Assembly (NCBI GenBank): GCA_017473955.1
Contig: JAFUIK010000049.1
Coordinates: 1 to 64,000, forward strand
DNA length: 64,000 nucleotides
Source: Ruminococcus sp.
Lineage (GTDB): Bacteria > Bacillota > Clostridia > Oscillospirales > Acutalibacteraceae
Reading direction: 5' to 3'
The notes under the pieces are model-generated. The model was not told the origin of the DNA. It was given only the letters and a program-made list of their open reading frames with translations, and searched no databases. Shown piece after piece: positions 52,351 to 60,975 of the stretch (the stretch's first letter is position 1; each line of letters opens with the position of its first letter). The position numbers and the translations under genes were made by a program.

Positions 52351-53559
52351 ATGATGAACATTCCGTTTTCACCACCTGACATTACTCAGGCTGAGATTGA
52401 TCAGGTAGTTGAAGTATTAAAAACAGGATGGATAACAACAGGCCCTAAGACCAAGCTTTTTGAGCAAAGAATCGCAAAGATGTGTAACACTCAAAAAGCC
52501 GTTTGCCTTTCTTCACAAACCGCCTGTGCCGAAATGACACTCCGTATTTTAGGCATCGGACCGGGAGATGAAGTAATTGTTCCGTCCTACACATATACAG
52601 CATCCGCTTCAGTAATCTGTCACGTAGGAGCTACCCCTGTGCTCATTGACTGTGCTAAAGACAGCTACGAGATGGACTACGAAAAGATGGAAGAAGCTAT
52701 CAACGAAAGAACAAAAGCTATCATCGCGGTTGATTTAGCAGGTATTGTGTGCGATTATGACAAAATTTTTGCGGCTGTAAAAAGGAAGCGTTCGCTTTTC
52801 AGACCATCTGATAATCCTATACAGTACGCTATCGGCAGAGTTATCGTGTTAAGTGACGCTGCCCACGCTTTCGGTGCTCAGTGGCACGGTAAAATGTGCG
52901 GTGAAATCGCAGACTTTACCAACTTCAGCTTCCACGCTGTTAAAAATATGACTACAGCCGAGGGCGGTGCCGCTACTTGGAAGGAAATTCCGGGCATAGA
53001 CTCAAATGAAATATACAAAAAGTTTATGTTAATGACACTCCACGGCCAGACTAAGGATGCCTTTGCTAAAAACAAGGGCACTTCCTGGGAATATGACGTT
53101 GTTGATACCCAGTACAAGTGCAATATGCCTGATATTTTATCGGCTTTAGGACTTGCTCAGCTTGACCGATACGACGATATGCTCACTCGCAGACACGAGC
53201 TCATCAAGCGTTACAATACAGCTTTCGAAGATCTTCCTATCGAGGTGCTTAATCACTGCGACAGCACTCATCGCAGTAGCGGCCACCTGTACTTTGTCCG
53301 TTTTGTCGGCAAGGACGCTGAATACAGAAACGCTTTTTATGACAAAATGAAGGCAAAGGGAGTTATGTGTAATGTGCATTTCAAGCCTCTGCCTATGCTT
53401 ACTGCGTACAAGCTCAAAGGCTTTGATATAGAAGATTATCCTAACTCATATAACCAACATAAAAACCAGCTCACTCTCCCGATGAACACCGTAATCACAG
53501 ACGAAGAAGCTGATTACGTAATTAAAAGCTTCATCGAAACCTTAAAAGAGATGGGCTAA
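52351..53559 (+). CDS. DegT/DnrJ/EryC1/StrS-family sugar aminotransferase
   Basis: A 402-residue PLP-dependent enzyme of fold type I that aminates nucleotide-linked keto-sugars. It begins Ile-Pro-Phe-Ser-Pro-Pro-Asp-Ile-Thr, with Thr-Gly-Trp-Ile-Thr-Thr-Gly-Pro, Ser-Ser-Gln-Thr-Ala-Cys, Asp-Ala-Ala-His-Ala-Phe-Gly and Phe-Ser-Phe-His-Ala-Val-Lys-Asn holding the PLP lysine. A Lys/Arg-rich insert (Lys-Arg-Lys-Arg-Ser-Leu-Phe) before the Asp-Ala-Ala-His segment is unusual. A 4-amino-4,6-dideoxy-HexNAc product from the neighbouring dehydratase (PglE-like) is plausible but not proven. Start 52351 has AGGAG 8 nt upstream; the gene has its own promoter and terminator. Confidence 0.86.
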   Translation: MMNIPFSPPDITQAEIDQVVEVLKTGWITTGPKTKLFEQRIAKMCNTQKAVCLSSQTACAEMTLRILGIGPGDEVIVPSYTYTASASVICHVGATPVLIDCAKDSYEMDYEKMEEAINERTKAIIAVDLAGIVCDYDKIFAAVKRKRSLFRPSDNPIQYAIGRVIVLSDAAHAFGAQWHGKMCGEIADFTNFSFHAVKNMTTAEGGAATWKEIPGIDSNEIYKKFMLMTLHGQTKDAFAKNKGTSWEYDVVDTQYKCNMPDILSALGLAQLDRYDDMLTRRHELIKRYNTAFEDLPIEVLNHCDSTHRSSGHLYFVRFVGKDAEYRNAFYDKMKAKGVMCNVHFKPLPMLTAYKLKGFDIEDYPNSYNQHKNQLTLPMNTVITDEEADYVIKSFIETLKEMG

Positions 53560-53592
53560 ACGGCTCATAGCAGCCTTAGACTGTGTTGCAAT

Positions 53593-53625
53593 AAGGCTGT
53601 CCGAATCGGACAGCCTTTAATTTTC
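53593..53625 (+). terminator. Terminator of the DegT aminotransferase
   Basis: AAGGCTGTCCGA (53593-53604) pairs with TCGGACAGCCTT (53606-53617), then TAATTTTC. Confidence 0.82.
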
Positions 53626-53734
53626 AAAAATTCTACACTTTTTGTTATCAATTTATTCATTTTTGTGGGATTTTTTGTATTATAATTAGAATCAGTAAGG
53701 TATGTTAAACCTATAAATGCAACGGAGGGATACT

Positions 53735-54424
53735 ATGAACAACGGTAAAATTCTCATCGTAGACGATGATACCAACATTTGCGAGCTGTTACGTCTTTAC
53801 ATAGAAAAGGAAGGTTTTTCAACAGCTATCGCTAATGACGGCATACAGGCTCTCGAGGTCTTTAACAGAGAGCAACCGAGTCTTGTGCTTTTAGATATAA
53901 TGATGCCTAAACTCGACGGCTGGCAGGTGTGCAGAGAAATCCGCAAAACCTCTGACTGTCCTATAATTATGATTACAGCAAAGGGCGAGGTCTTCGACAA
54001 AATCCTCGGTCTTGAGCTTGGTGCTGACGACTACGTTGTAAAGCCGTTTGAGGCAAAAGAGGTAGTAGCACGAGTCAGAGCAGTCTTAAGACGTACAGGA
54101 GCAAGTGAAGAAGAATCCATAAAAGAGGTCAACTGGGATAAACTCTCGATAAACCTCACTAACTACGAACTCAAGGTAAACGGCGAGCAGGTTGACACTC
54201 CACCTAAGGAGCTCGAGCTTTTATACCACCTCGCAAGTAACCCAAACAAGGTCTACACTCGCGACCAGCTTTTAGATCAGGTGTGGGGCTTTGAATACTA
54301 CGGCGACAGCCGTACTGTTGACGTTCACGTCAAGAGAATCAGAGAAAAAATTGACGGTGTTTCCGATAAATGGGAGCTTCGAACCGTCTGGGGAGTAGGC
54401 TATAAATTTGAAGTCAAAGGTTAA
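53735..54424 (+). CDS. OmpR-family response regulator
   Basis: A 229-residue regulator. The receiver domain (about 1-118) has the acidic pair Val-Asp-Asp-Asp, the phosphorylation site Asp54 (Leu-Leu-Asp-Ile-Met-Met-Pro), Ile-Thr-Ala and Val-Lys-Pro-Phe. The winged-helix DNA-binding domain (about 130-228) ends in Thr-Val-Trp-Gly-Val-Gly-Tyr-Lys-Phe. GGAGGG lies 5 nt before ATG 53735. It overlaps the kinase gene start and forms a regulator-kinase-HtrA unit like CssR-CssS-HtrA, so a secretion or envelope stress response is likely. Confidence 0.94.
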   Translation: MNNGKILIVDDDTNICELLRLYIEKEGFSTAIANDGIQALEVFNREQPSLVLLDIMMPKLDGWQVCREIRKTSDCPIIMITAKGEVFDKILGLELGADDYVVKPFEAKEVVARVRAVLRRTGASEEESIKEVNWDKLSINLTNYELKVNGEQVDTPPKELELLYHLASNPNKVYTRDQLLDQVWGFEYYGDSRTVDVHVKRIREKIDGVSDKWELRTVWGVGYKFEVKG

Positions 54425-55952
54425 GAAGTCACCTGGCGTATTACGCCGTTCAATCTTATTAAAATACCTGACCGTCAGCCTGTCGATGATTCTCCTGTGT
54501 ATGATAGCTATGGGCATAACTATGCTCTTTTTTGTAGCTAAGTACTGGGAGAGCGAAAAAGAAACAAATCTCATCGAAAACGCTAATCAGGTTGCGGCAG
54601 TGATTACAGCAGCATCAAATTTCGACAGTGTCAATAACGCGATTATCGTAGAAGACCCCGAGTTTTTCAACATCACGATTTCGACTATGGCTCAAAGTCT
54701 GGATGCAAACATTTTTATAGTCAATACTAAGGGTGAGTTTTTATTTTGCTCTGAGCACGGTCAATCGGACCACAATGGGTCTACGATTCCCTCAAACATT
54801 CTGGCTCAGACCGCTTTTGACACATTCTTTGAGTTCGGTACACTCGACGATTTTTACGAAACCACTCACTACACCGCCGGTGTCCCGATTAACGTAATAG
54901 ATAAAGGCGAACAGGAAATTGCCGCATTCTGCTACGTTTCGACAAAATCATCTTTTGTTTCGGGACTTACAATGGCTACAATGAGAACCTTCGTAACAGC
55001 CGCAATTATTACCGTACTTATTTCGCTTGTTTTCATTTATGTATTAAGCTATAATCTTGCAAGACCACTTCGACAGATGTCTAATGCTGCTAAAAAATTC
55101 GCTGTCGGCGATTTTTCAGCCAGAGTCAACGTTTCTAGTCAGGACGAGGTTGGTGAGCTTGCACTCGCATTTAACCATATGGCAGATTCATTAACTGCCA
55201 GCGAGGGTATGCGAAGAAGCTTTATAGCTAACGTTTCCCACGAGCTTAAAACCCCTATGACTACAATCGCAGGCTTTGTTGATGGTATGCTGGACGGCAC
55301 AATACCGCCTGAACGTCACAGGCACTATATGAATATCGTTTCGCTCGAGGTAAAGCGTTTATCGCGACTGGTACAATCAATGCTGTCGTTATCACGTATT
55401 GACAACGGCGAGCTTAAGCTCAACTGCCAAGAGTTTGAGATGTTCTCGGTTATTGTCAACGTACTTGCAGGCTTTGAACAAAAAATCAGTGAAAAGAACA
55501 TTGAAATCAGGGGTCTTGAAGACTTTGTTACCCTAAAGGTAAATGCTGACCCCGATTTAATGCATCAGGTTATATACAACCTTATAGAAAACGCCGTAAA
55601 ATTCACCAACGAAAACGGCTACATTTCATTCTCAGCCATAGAAACAAAATACGATATTTCCGTTGCTATTGAAAACAGCGGACCAGGCATACCGCCTGAA
55701 GACATAAGATATGTATTTGACCGTTTCTATAAAACCGATAAGTCCAGAAGTGTCGACAAAAAAGGTATGGGACTTGGACTTTTTATCACAAAATCTATTA
55801 TGCGACTTCACGGTGGCTATATTTATGTTGAATCAGAACCCGACAAGTACTGTCGCTTCACCTTCAAGCTTCCGCTCATTGCTAAGCAATACGAGAAGCC
55901 GTCAAACAGCAAATATATAGACACCACAGCAAGCACTAAAACGGAGGACTAA
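54408..55952 (+). CDS. Sensor histidine kinase (HAMP-HisKA-HATPase)
   Basis: A 514-residue membrane sensor. Two membrane helices (about 17-45 and 195-215) bracket an extracellular domain of about 150 residues. A HAMP domain follows (about 215-265), then the phospho-acceptor His278 in Asn-Val-Ser-His-Glu-Leu-Lys-Thr-Pro-Met. The ATPase has Asn-Leu-Ile-Glu-Asn-Ala-Val-Lys-Phe (N box), Asn-Ser-Gly-Pro-Gly-Ile-Pro (G1) and Gly-Met-Gly-Leu-Gly-Leu-Phe (G2). The start is a TTG overlapping the regulator's last codons; no ATG fits before helix 1. It should phosphorylate the adjacent regulator. Confidence 0.93.
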   Translation: MKSKVKKSPGVLRRSILLKYLTVSLSMILLCMIAMGITMLFFVAKYWESEKETNLIENANQVAAVITAASNFDSVNNAIIVEDPEFFNITISTMAQSLDANIFIVNTKGEFLFCSEHGQSDHNGSTIPSNILAQTAFDTFFEFGTLDDFYETTHYTAGVPINVIDKGEQEIAAFCYVSTKSSFVSGLTMATMRTFVTAAIITVLISLVFIYVLSYNLARPLRQMSNAAKKFAVGDFSARVNVSSQDEVGELALAFNHMADSLTASEGMRRSFIANVSHELKTPMTTIAGFVDGMLDGTIPPERHRHYMNIVSLEVKRLSRLVQSMLSLSRIDNGELKLNCQEFEMFSVIVNVLAGFEQKISEKNIEIRGLEDFVTLKVNADPDLMHQVIYNLIENAVKFTNENGYISFSAIETKYDISVAIENSGPGIPPEDIRYVFDRFYKTDKSRSVDKKGMGLGLFITKSIMRLHGGYIYVESEPDKYCRFTFKLPLIAKQYEKPSNSKYIDTTASTKTED

Positions 55953-55953
55953 T

Positions 55954-57822
55954 ATGGACGAATTTAATCGTAACTTCGACCCTACCGACGAATATATGTC
56001 GTTAGAAGACGAAAACAGTAGCGATTCAGTCGCTGTTGATAATACAACTGACGAAAGCATATTGACGGATTCGCAAGAGCCTGTGCAGGTTGAAACTGTT
56101 GAGGACGATGTATTTGAAGCTTTTGACAAAGCATCAAACACCCCATCTCCTTACGAAAATCCTATCCCTTCACCTACAGCACAGCCTTTCACTCAGGCAC
56201 CTTCTTATCCTTCACAGCAAAACGGTCAGCGTTATACTGCACAGCCTACTGTACAGTATAACGCTCCGATTAACAACCAGCCGTTTAATCATCCACAGTA
56301 TATGCCACCGCAGTATATGCCACCAAGGCAACCACAGCCTCAGTATGCAAATCCTACACCGATGCCACAGCCACCGATGTACAGCGGTCAGTATAACCAG
56401 AACACACAACCTGTAGGACAGTACACCAGTGCTCCTGCACAGCCTGCCCCACAGCCACAATATAATAACCCTTATCAGCAACAGCAAGGTGCAGGAATTC
56501 CTGCCCAAAGCTTCAACCCATACGGCACTGCTCCTGCTGTTAAAAAAGAAAAGACCCCAAAGAAAACAAAGGTCTTAATTGGGGTGTTAATCGGTTTGCT
56601 TGTTGCATTTGCAGTGGGTTTTGTAATCTGTTGCTGGTCCATCATTTCAGATAATACGCCGAATGATCCGTTCAAATCAGATAATCCTCTCGCTCAGTTC
56701 GCAACCGAGCCGGAAGAATATAATTTTGACGAGTATTTCGGTGACGACTACTACGGTAGCTTTGGAGATAACTTTAGCTTTGCTCCACAGTACGAGGGTG
56801 ACTATTTTGACGAAAAAATCACCCTGCAGGCTGACGAAGGCCAAACCCAGCAAGGTGATAACGATAAAAACTCCTACGCTCCAAACAAGGACGCAAAAGG
56901 CATCGAGTTAAATAAGCTTCCTAAAGACAAGGACAACAAAAAATATACAACACAGTATGCGTACAACGCTGTTACAGACTCTGTTGTTTCAATTCTTTGC
57001 TACGAAGATGAAATCACGGATAATGTTGAAGATGTCATCAGCGAAGGCACAGGCACCGTTATCTCAAGCGACGGCTACATTGTTACGAACAGCCACGTTA
57101 TCGGCGACACAAAGCAGTACACCATTAACGTTGTTTTAAACAACGCAAAAGAGTACAAAGCTAAGGTCGTTGGCTTTGACACAAGAACTGACATCGCAGT
57201 GCTGAAAATTGATGCAAAAGATCTCTCCTACGCTAAGTTCTCTGATTCTTCGCTTGTAGAAGTCGGTCAGGACATTGTTGCAATCGGCAATCCCGGCGGG
57301 CAGAGCTTCCAAAACTCATTAACAAAAGGCATCGTTTCTGCAGTTGACAGAGAGCTTACCATAAACAGCAATGTAAGCTATATCCAGCTTGACGCTGCAA
57401 TCAACCCCGGTAACTCAGGCGGTCCGCTGTGTAATCTCTACGGTTATGTAATCGGCATCAACACAGCAAAAATCGCGTCCGAAGAATACGAAGGCATGGG
57501 TTTTGCAATTCCTGCAAATACAGTTGCAGAAATCGCAAATGACTTAATCCACTACGGCTACGTCAAGGATAGAGTTATGCTTGGCTTAGTTGGTATGCAG
57601 GTTGACGACGAGATGGTATACAGCTATGACGTTCCATACGGCATCCTTATCACAACTATTTCAGAGGGCGGTCCAATTGATAGCACTGAAATCACAGAGT
57701 ATGATATCTTAACCGCAATCAATGATGTTGAGGTTAAAACCTTCCAGGATGTTTACAAAGAGCTTTCAAAATACGAGCCCGGCGACAAAGTGACCTTAAC
57801 ACTGTACAGACTTAAACAGTAA
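55954..57822 (+). CDS. htrA: HtrA/DegP-like membrane serine protease with PDZ domain
   Basis: A 622-residue protease. A long Gln/Pro/Tyr-rich cytoplasmic part (about 1-205) precedes one membrane helix (about 206-231) and an acidic Asp/Glu/Tyr-rich extracellular linker. The trypsin-like domain has His381 (Asn-Ser-His-Val), Asp413 (Thr-Asp-Ile-Ala-Val) and Ser488 (Gly-Asn-Ser-Gly-Gly-Pro). A C-terminal PDZ domain (about 535-622) holds Gly-Leu-Val-Gly-Met. It degrades or refolds damaged exported proteins. GGAGG lies before the ATG, 1 bp after the kinase stop. The low-complexity tail of about 200 residues is much longer than in B. subtilis HtrA. Confidence 0.92.
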   Translation: MDEFNRNFDPTDEYMSLEDENSSDSVAVDNTTDESILTDSQEPVQVETVEDDVFEAFDKASNTPSPYENPIPSPTAQPFTQAPSYPSQQNGQRYTAQPTVQYNAPINNQPFNHPQYMPPQYMPPRQPQPQYANPTPMPQPPMYSGQYNQNTQPVGQYTSAPAQPAPQPQYNNPYQQQQGAGIPAQSFNPYGTAPAVKKEKTPKKTKVLIGVLIGLLVAFAVGFVICCWSIISDNTPNDPFKSDNPLAQFATEPEEYNFDEYFGDDYYGSFGDNFSFAPQYEGDYFDEKITLQADEGQTQQGDNDKNSYAPNKDAKGIELNKLPKDKDNKKYTTQYAYNAVTDSVVSILCYEDEITDNVEDVISEGTGTVISSDGYIVTNSHVIGDTKQYTINVVLNNAKEYKAKVVGFDTRTDIAVLKIDAKDLSYAKFSDSSLVEVGQDIVAIGNPGGQSFQNSLTKGIVSAVDRELTINSNVSYIQLDAAINPGNSGGPLCNLYGYVIGINTAKIASEEYEGMGFAIPANTVAEIANDLIHYGYVKDRVMLGLVGMQVDDEMVYSYDVPYGILITTISEGGPIDSTEITEYDILTAINDVEVKTFQDVYKELSKYEPGDKVTLTLYRLKQ

Positions 57823-57838
57823 TTTTATATTAAACAGC

Positions 57839-57871
57839 AAAGGAACTGCTTTTTACGGCAGTTCCTTTTTT
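57839..57871 (+). terminator. Terminator of the regulator-kinase-htrA operon
   Basis: AAAGGAACTGC (57839-57849) pairs with GCAGTTCCTTT (57858-57868), and a T-run follows. Confidence 0.88.
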
Positions 57872-57886
57872 ATCAGCACTTGACTT

Positions 57887-57962
57887 TGCCCCTACAATTC
57901 ATCACAAATGTTCTTTCCAAAATTGCAGGAGCGAGAGTTGCTCGTCCGAGTGCGTAGCACCC
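57887..57962. repeat. Degraded REP-like palindromes in a 290-bp gene-free stretch
   Basis: GGAGCGAG...CTCGTCC (57928-57947) folds as a bulged hairpin. A GCCCCTACA-like edge at 57889-57897 echoes the GTAGGGG starts of the repeats at 13.6 and 20.0 kb. No gene is visible between 57871 and 58110; the rest is A+T-rich and featureless. Confidence 0.4.
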
Positions 57963-58110
57963 ATACAAACTACGTATTATATTACAAATTCCTCAGTCTT
58001 TTAATTATGCAAAAAGCTTACTTTACACAAACGAGCCTTTTCCTTGTATCATTTGCTTTTATCAGTTAATGCTTTTGAACTATATGAATATAGTATAATT
58101 TTCATTATAC

Positions 58111-58144
58111 AAAAAGGTTGCCTGAAAAATCAGACAACCTTTTC
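58111..58144 (-). terminator. Second terminator behind the 5S gene
   Basis: AAAAGGTTG(C)CTGA pairs with TCAG(A)CAACCTTTT, closed with one mismatch over an AAAA loop. The minus-strand side ends in TTTTTG. Confidence 0.7.
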
Positions 58145-58159
58145 TTAGCAAATTTTTTA

Positions 58160-58187
58160 CAAAAAAAACAACCACCCTATTGGGTGG
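58160..58187 (-). terminator. First terminator directly behind the 5S gene
   Basis: CCACCC (58172-58177) pairs with GGGTGG (58182-58187) over TATT. On the minus strand a T-rich run (TTGTTTTTTTTG) follows, 13 nt after the 5S 3' end. Confidence 0.78.
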
Positions 58188-58200
58188 AAGCTCTCATTTG

Positions 58201-58318
<118 letters not shown>

Positions 58319-58327
58319 ATTATTTTG

Positions 58328-58346
58328 TGTCGCTCTCTCAAGCGAC
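58328..58346 (-). other. Leader hairpin of the 5S transcript
   Basis: GTCGCT and AGCGAC form a six-bp stem with a six-nt loop between the predicted transcription start and the 5S 5' end. It may be a processing signal. Confidence 0.5.
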
Positions 58347-58352
58347 TTCGTT

Positions 58353-58381
58353 ATTATAGCACCTTATTTTTAAAAATGCAA
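58353..58381 (-). promoter_or_regulatory. Strong sigma-A-type promoter of the isolated 5S gene
   Basis: On the minus strand, TTGCAT (58376-58381), a 17-bp spacer and a perfect TATAAT (58353-58358) place the start about 30 bp before the 5S 5' end. Confidence 0.72.
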
Positions 58382-58448
58382 GCCTTTTTTTAAAATTTCT
58401 TAAATTTTTTTTATTTTTTTAAAAAAACGTAAACTTTTGTACTTTCAT

Positions 58449-58477
58449 TTGACTATACGTCACAAATTTTGTAGAAT
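58449..58477 (+). promoter_or_regulatory. Sigma-A-type promoter of the TroA-like lipoprotein
   Basis: TTGACT (58449-58454), a 17-bp spacer and TAGAAT (58472-58477). Transcription would begin near 58484, so the start codon must be the ATG at 58509. Confidence 0.65.
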
Positions 58478-58508
58478 AATATCATACGATACTATGGAGG
58501 TTATAGAA

Positions 58509-59519
58509 ATGTACAAAAGAATTATCTCTATTTTGCTTTGCATCCTTATTACAGGAAGTATGACACTCTGCCTTTGCTCTTGTAAAGACGAGAAAAGCGA
58601 TGAGTATCCAGTGACCGTCGCAAATGTAACCATAGAAAGCGAGCCTGAAAACATCACGGTGCTCTCCGATTGTCTTGCTGACATTATCTCATATATGGGT
58701 TACGATGTCAAAATGGTAGGCAGAAGCATTGAAACTACTCAGGAATTTCTAGCTGTTGTTCCGACAGTTGGTTCAGCAACCAATCCGGATGTAAACGCTA
58801 TCATAGCTAACGAAACAGACCTTGTTATCGCAGAAAGCACTCTGCCGGACAGTGCTAAAACCGCTCTCACTGAAGCTAACATCCCTGTGCTCATCTTATC
58901 AAAGGCTAAATCTTTTGCTGAGCTCGAAGCACTCTACGTTAACTTGGGAACAGCCTTAGGCGGTAACGTGACGGGCAGAAAGCAGGGACAAGACTCCTAC
59001 TCAAGTCTTACAAAAACCTTAGGCGACTTCAAAAATGCTGTGCCTAATGATGTTGTAAAAACCGCGTGCTACCTTTATTTCAACGAAAACAATGAATTGT
59101 GTACTCTTACCAAAGGCACAATCGAGTACGATTGGTTCTCATACAACGGAGCTATCAACGTTTTCTCATCTCAGGAAACACCTTTAGTTGATCTTGAGCT
59201 CTTAAAAATCAGCACGCCTACTTTCATCTTCTACGATGACCCTGCTGTGCTTGACTATCTAAAGAATGACGCTGAGCTCTCCACAATGGGTGCTTTAAAC
59301 AATGATAAATCTTATCAGGTAAAGCTCACTGACTTTGGCCGTCAGGGCACAACATACGAAGAGACCGCTTATCGTATGCTTGAGTTTATGTTCATCACAA
59401 GCGAGGCTACACCGGACGAAGCTACCCCAGAGGAAGCAACTGTTGCTATAGCGAGCGAAACACAAGCAAACGCAGAAACCGAAACAGTAGTAGGCTTTAT
59501 CTCCGAAATTGAAGAATAA
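58509..59519 (+). CDS. Lipoprotein with TroA/BtuF-like substrate-binding domain
   Basis: A 336-residue exported lipoprotein. The lipobox is near residue 25 in Leu-Cys-Leu-Cys-Ser-Cys-Lys. The mature part has two lobes joined by a helix, with Ile-Thr-Val-Leu-Ser-Asp-Cys-Leu-Ala-Asp-Ile-Ile in the place where iron- and B12-binding proteins of this class have their first helix. The C-terminal 40 residues are Thr/Glu/Ala repeats of linker type. No permease or ATPase gene is adjacent, so the ligand (iron chelate, corrinoid or other) cannot be inferred. GGAGG lies 8-9 nt before the ATG; a terminator follows directly. Confidence 0.75.
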   Translation: MYKRIISILLCILITGSMTLCLCSCKDEKSDEYPVTVANVTIESEPENITVLSDCLADIISYMGYDVKMVGRSIETTQEFLAVVPTVGSATNPDVNAIIANETDLVIAESTLPDSAKTALTEANIPVLILSKAKSFAELEALYVNLGTALGGNVTGRKQGQDSYSSLTKTLGDFKNAVPNDVVKTACYLYFNENNELCTLTKGTIEYDWFSYNGAINVFSSQETPLVDLELLKISTPTFIFYDDPAVLDYLKNDAELSTMGALNNDKSYQVKLTDFGRQGTTYEETAYRMLEFMFITSEATPDEATPEEATVAIASETQANAETETVVGFISEIEE

Positions 59520-59524
59520 CACAA

Positions 59525-59558
59525 AAATTTATCCCCTGCCGAAGCAGGGGATTTTTGT
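59525..59558. terminator. Bidirectional terminator between the lipoprotein and L,D-transpeptidase genes
   Basis: ATCCCCTGC (59531-59539) pairs with GCAGGGGAT (59544-59552) over CGAA, with A-run and T-run on opposite sides. Confidence 0.9.
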
Positions 59559-59560
59559 TT

Positions 59561-60862
59561 TTATTCAACTGTTACGGTAACCGACTTTTCGGCTTTTTTG
59601 CCCAAATCATCTGTAACCCTGTAAGTAACCTTATATGAACCCTTTTTGTTAGTCAACACATTACCGATTACTTCAATCCTATCAGTAATATCCTGTGAAC
59701 ACGAGTCAACAGCAGTAACCTTAGGGAGAAAATCGCTGTTTTTCTCTATAGTTACATCCTGAGCACCGCTTATAACAGGAAGCTTTTCGTTGTACGGATT
59801 GTTTTTATGAGGGTCTGTCGGGTCCCATCCTATCGAGGTATCAACCTTTACAGTAGGTGGAGTACCAAGCGGGTCAGCCTTTGCCCCATCATCAATTACA
59901 ATAACCTCGGTGTAAATGTCGATATTATCGTATATCCACTTTACGTCTGACACCATCATACGTACACAGCCTTGCGACGCATTTGTTCCAAGCTTGTTAA
60001 ACTCGTCAGCCTTTAATGTATACGACTCGGTATTTGTATAAGGCACCGAATGGAACAGATAATGCCCCGAAAAGCCTGTAACATACTTACCGTAAACGTC
60101 GCCGAAAAGGGAGTGCCAGTAGTTCTTAAAATACACGGAATACTCGCCCACAGGTGTAATATTTTCCCGTGTCATCTCACCGCACGAGCAGACCATAGCC
60201 CTGACAGGCACAACGTAGTCCCCGTTTTCATCGTAGGTGTATACAGTAACGGTATTGGTTCTGCGATTAATCTTGACGCTGTAGAGATTTTGTGAGCCGT
60301 CGTTTTTGTTTTTCTCGACAATGTCGAGATTTGCAACATACGCTGTGGTATATTCTGATGGAGCATCCACTTCCTCAGCCTTTTCCACAGTAACGGTACA
60401 CGTTCCTGAAAAATCCTTGCCCTGTGCTGTGACAGTAGCTTGTCCTTCCTTCAACGCATCAATTCTACCGCCACTGTCAACGCTTAGCACCTCGGGGTCG
60501 CTTGATATAAACTCGACCTTTTCCATAGCTTTTTCATCGACAGGCACGGTAAAAATATGAACCTCACCGGCTTTTATTATTAAAGATGTACTTTGTCCGT
60601 TTTCGATAACGCAAGGCTCAGTAGCAACAGGAGTGGTCGGAACATAGCTATGTGGTCTGTTTTCTAAAAACTTGAAGCAAAGCGTACACACGCCGAAAAC
60701 CAGCACCACTGCACAGAATGTCATAGCTATCAGCAAAGCAGCTCTGTTATTACGCCTTTGGCTATTACTACTTGAGTATGCGTAATTATAACTGCCGTTA
60801 TAACTGATAGGATAACTCGTACCTCTTCGCCTGCGTCTTCGTATTACTTTCATTTCTTTCAT
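59561..60862 (-). CDS. L,D-transpeptidase (YkuD) with flanking Ig-like domains
   Basis: A 433-residue membrane-anchored wall enzyme. A short cytoplasmic part rich in Arg/Tyr/Ser is followed by one helix (about 40-62). Next come a bacterial Ig-like Big_2 domain (about 90-165, Ala-Leu-Lys-Glu-Gly-Gln-Ala-Thr-Val-Thr) and the YkuD catalytic domain (about 175-325). The active-site Cys299 lies in Ala-Ser-Gln-Gly-Cys-Val-Arg-Met, with Leu-Phe-His-Ser-Val-Pro upstream. A second Ig-like domain of the DUF5011 kind ends the protein (about 360-433). It should form 3-3 peptide cross-links or anchor proteins. The -10 box ends 6 bp before the first ATG, so either translation starts leaderless or the second Met is used. 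Confidence 0.88.
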   Translation of the reverse strand: MKEMKVIRRRRRRGTSYPISYNGSYNYAYSSSNSQRRNNRAALLIAMTFCAVVLVFGVCTLCFKFLENRPHSYVPTTPVATEPCVIENGQSTSLIIKAGEVHIFTVPVDEKAMEKVEFISSDPEVLSVDSGGRIDALKEGQATVTAQGKDFSGTCTVTVEKAEEVDAPSEYTTAYVANLDIVEKNKNDGSQNLYSVKINRRTNTVTVYTYDENGDYVVPVRAMVCSCGEMTRENITPVGEYSVYFKNYWHSLFGDVYGKYVTGFSGHYLFHSVPYTNTESYTLKADEFNKLGTNASQGCVRMMVSDVKWIYDNIDIYTEVIVIDDGAKADPLGTPPTVKVDTSIGWDPTDPHKNNPYNEKLPVISGAQDVTIEKNSDFLPKVTAVDSCSQDITDRIEVIGNVLTNKKGSYKVTYRVTDDLGKKAEKSVTVTVE

Positions 60863-60868
60863 AACCTA

Positions 60869-60897
60869 ATTATATAATCACCAAAGGCAATTATCAA
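60869..60897 (-). promoter_or_regulatory. Promoter of the L,D-transpeptidase gene
   Basis: On the minus strand, TTGATA (60892-60897), a 17-bp spacer and TATAAT (60869-60874). It is unusually close to the annotated ATG at 60862. Confidence 0.55.
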
Positions 60898-60903
60898 GTC
60901 ATA

Positions 60904-60932
60904 TTTTCTGCAAATTGCAAAAGTGGTATAAT
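60904..60932 (+). promoter_or_regulatory. Possible promoter of rlmD
   Basis: TTTTCT (60904-60909), a 17-bp spacer and a perfect TATAAT (60927-60932). The -35 box is weak. Confidence 0.4.
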
Positions 60933-60975
60933 ATGTGCTAGAATATAACCATCATTATCATAGGGCGGGTAATTT

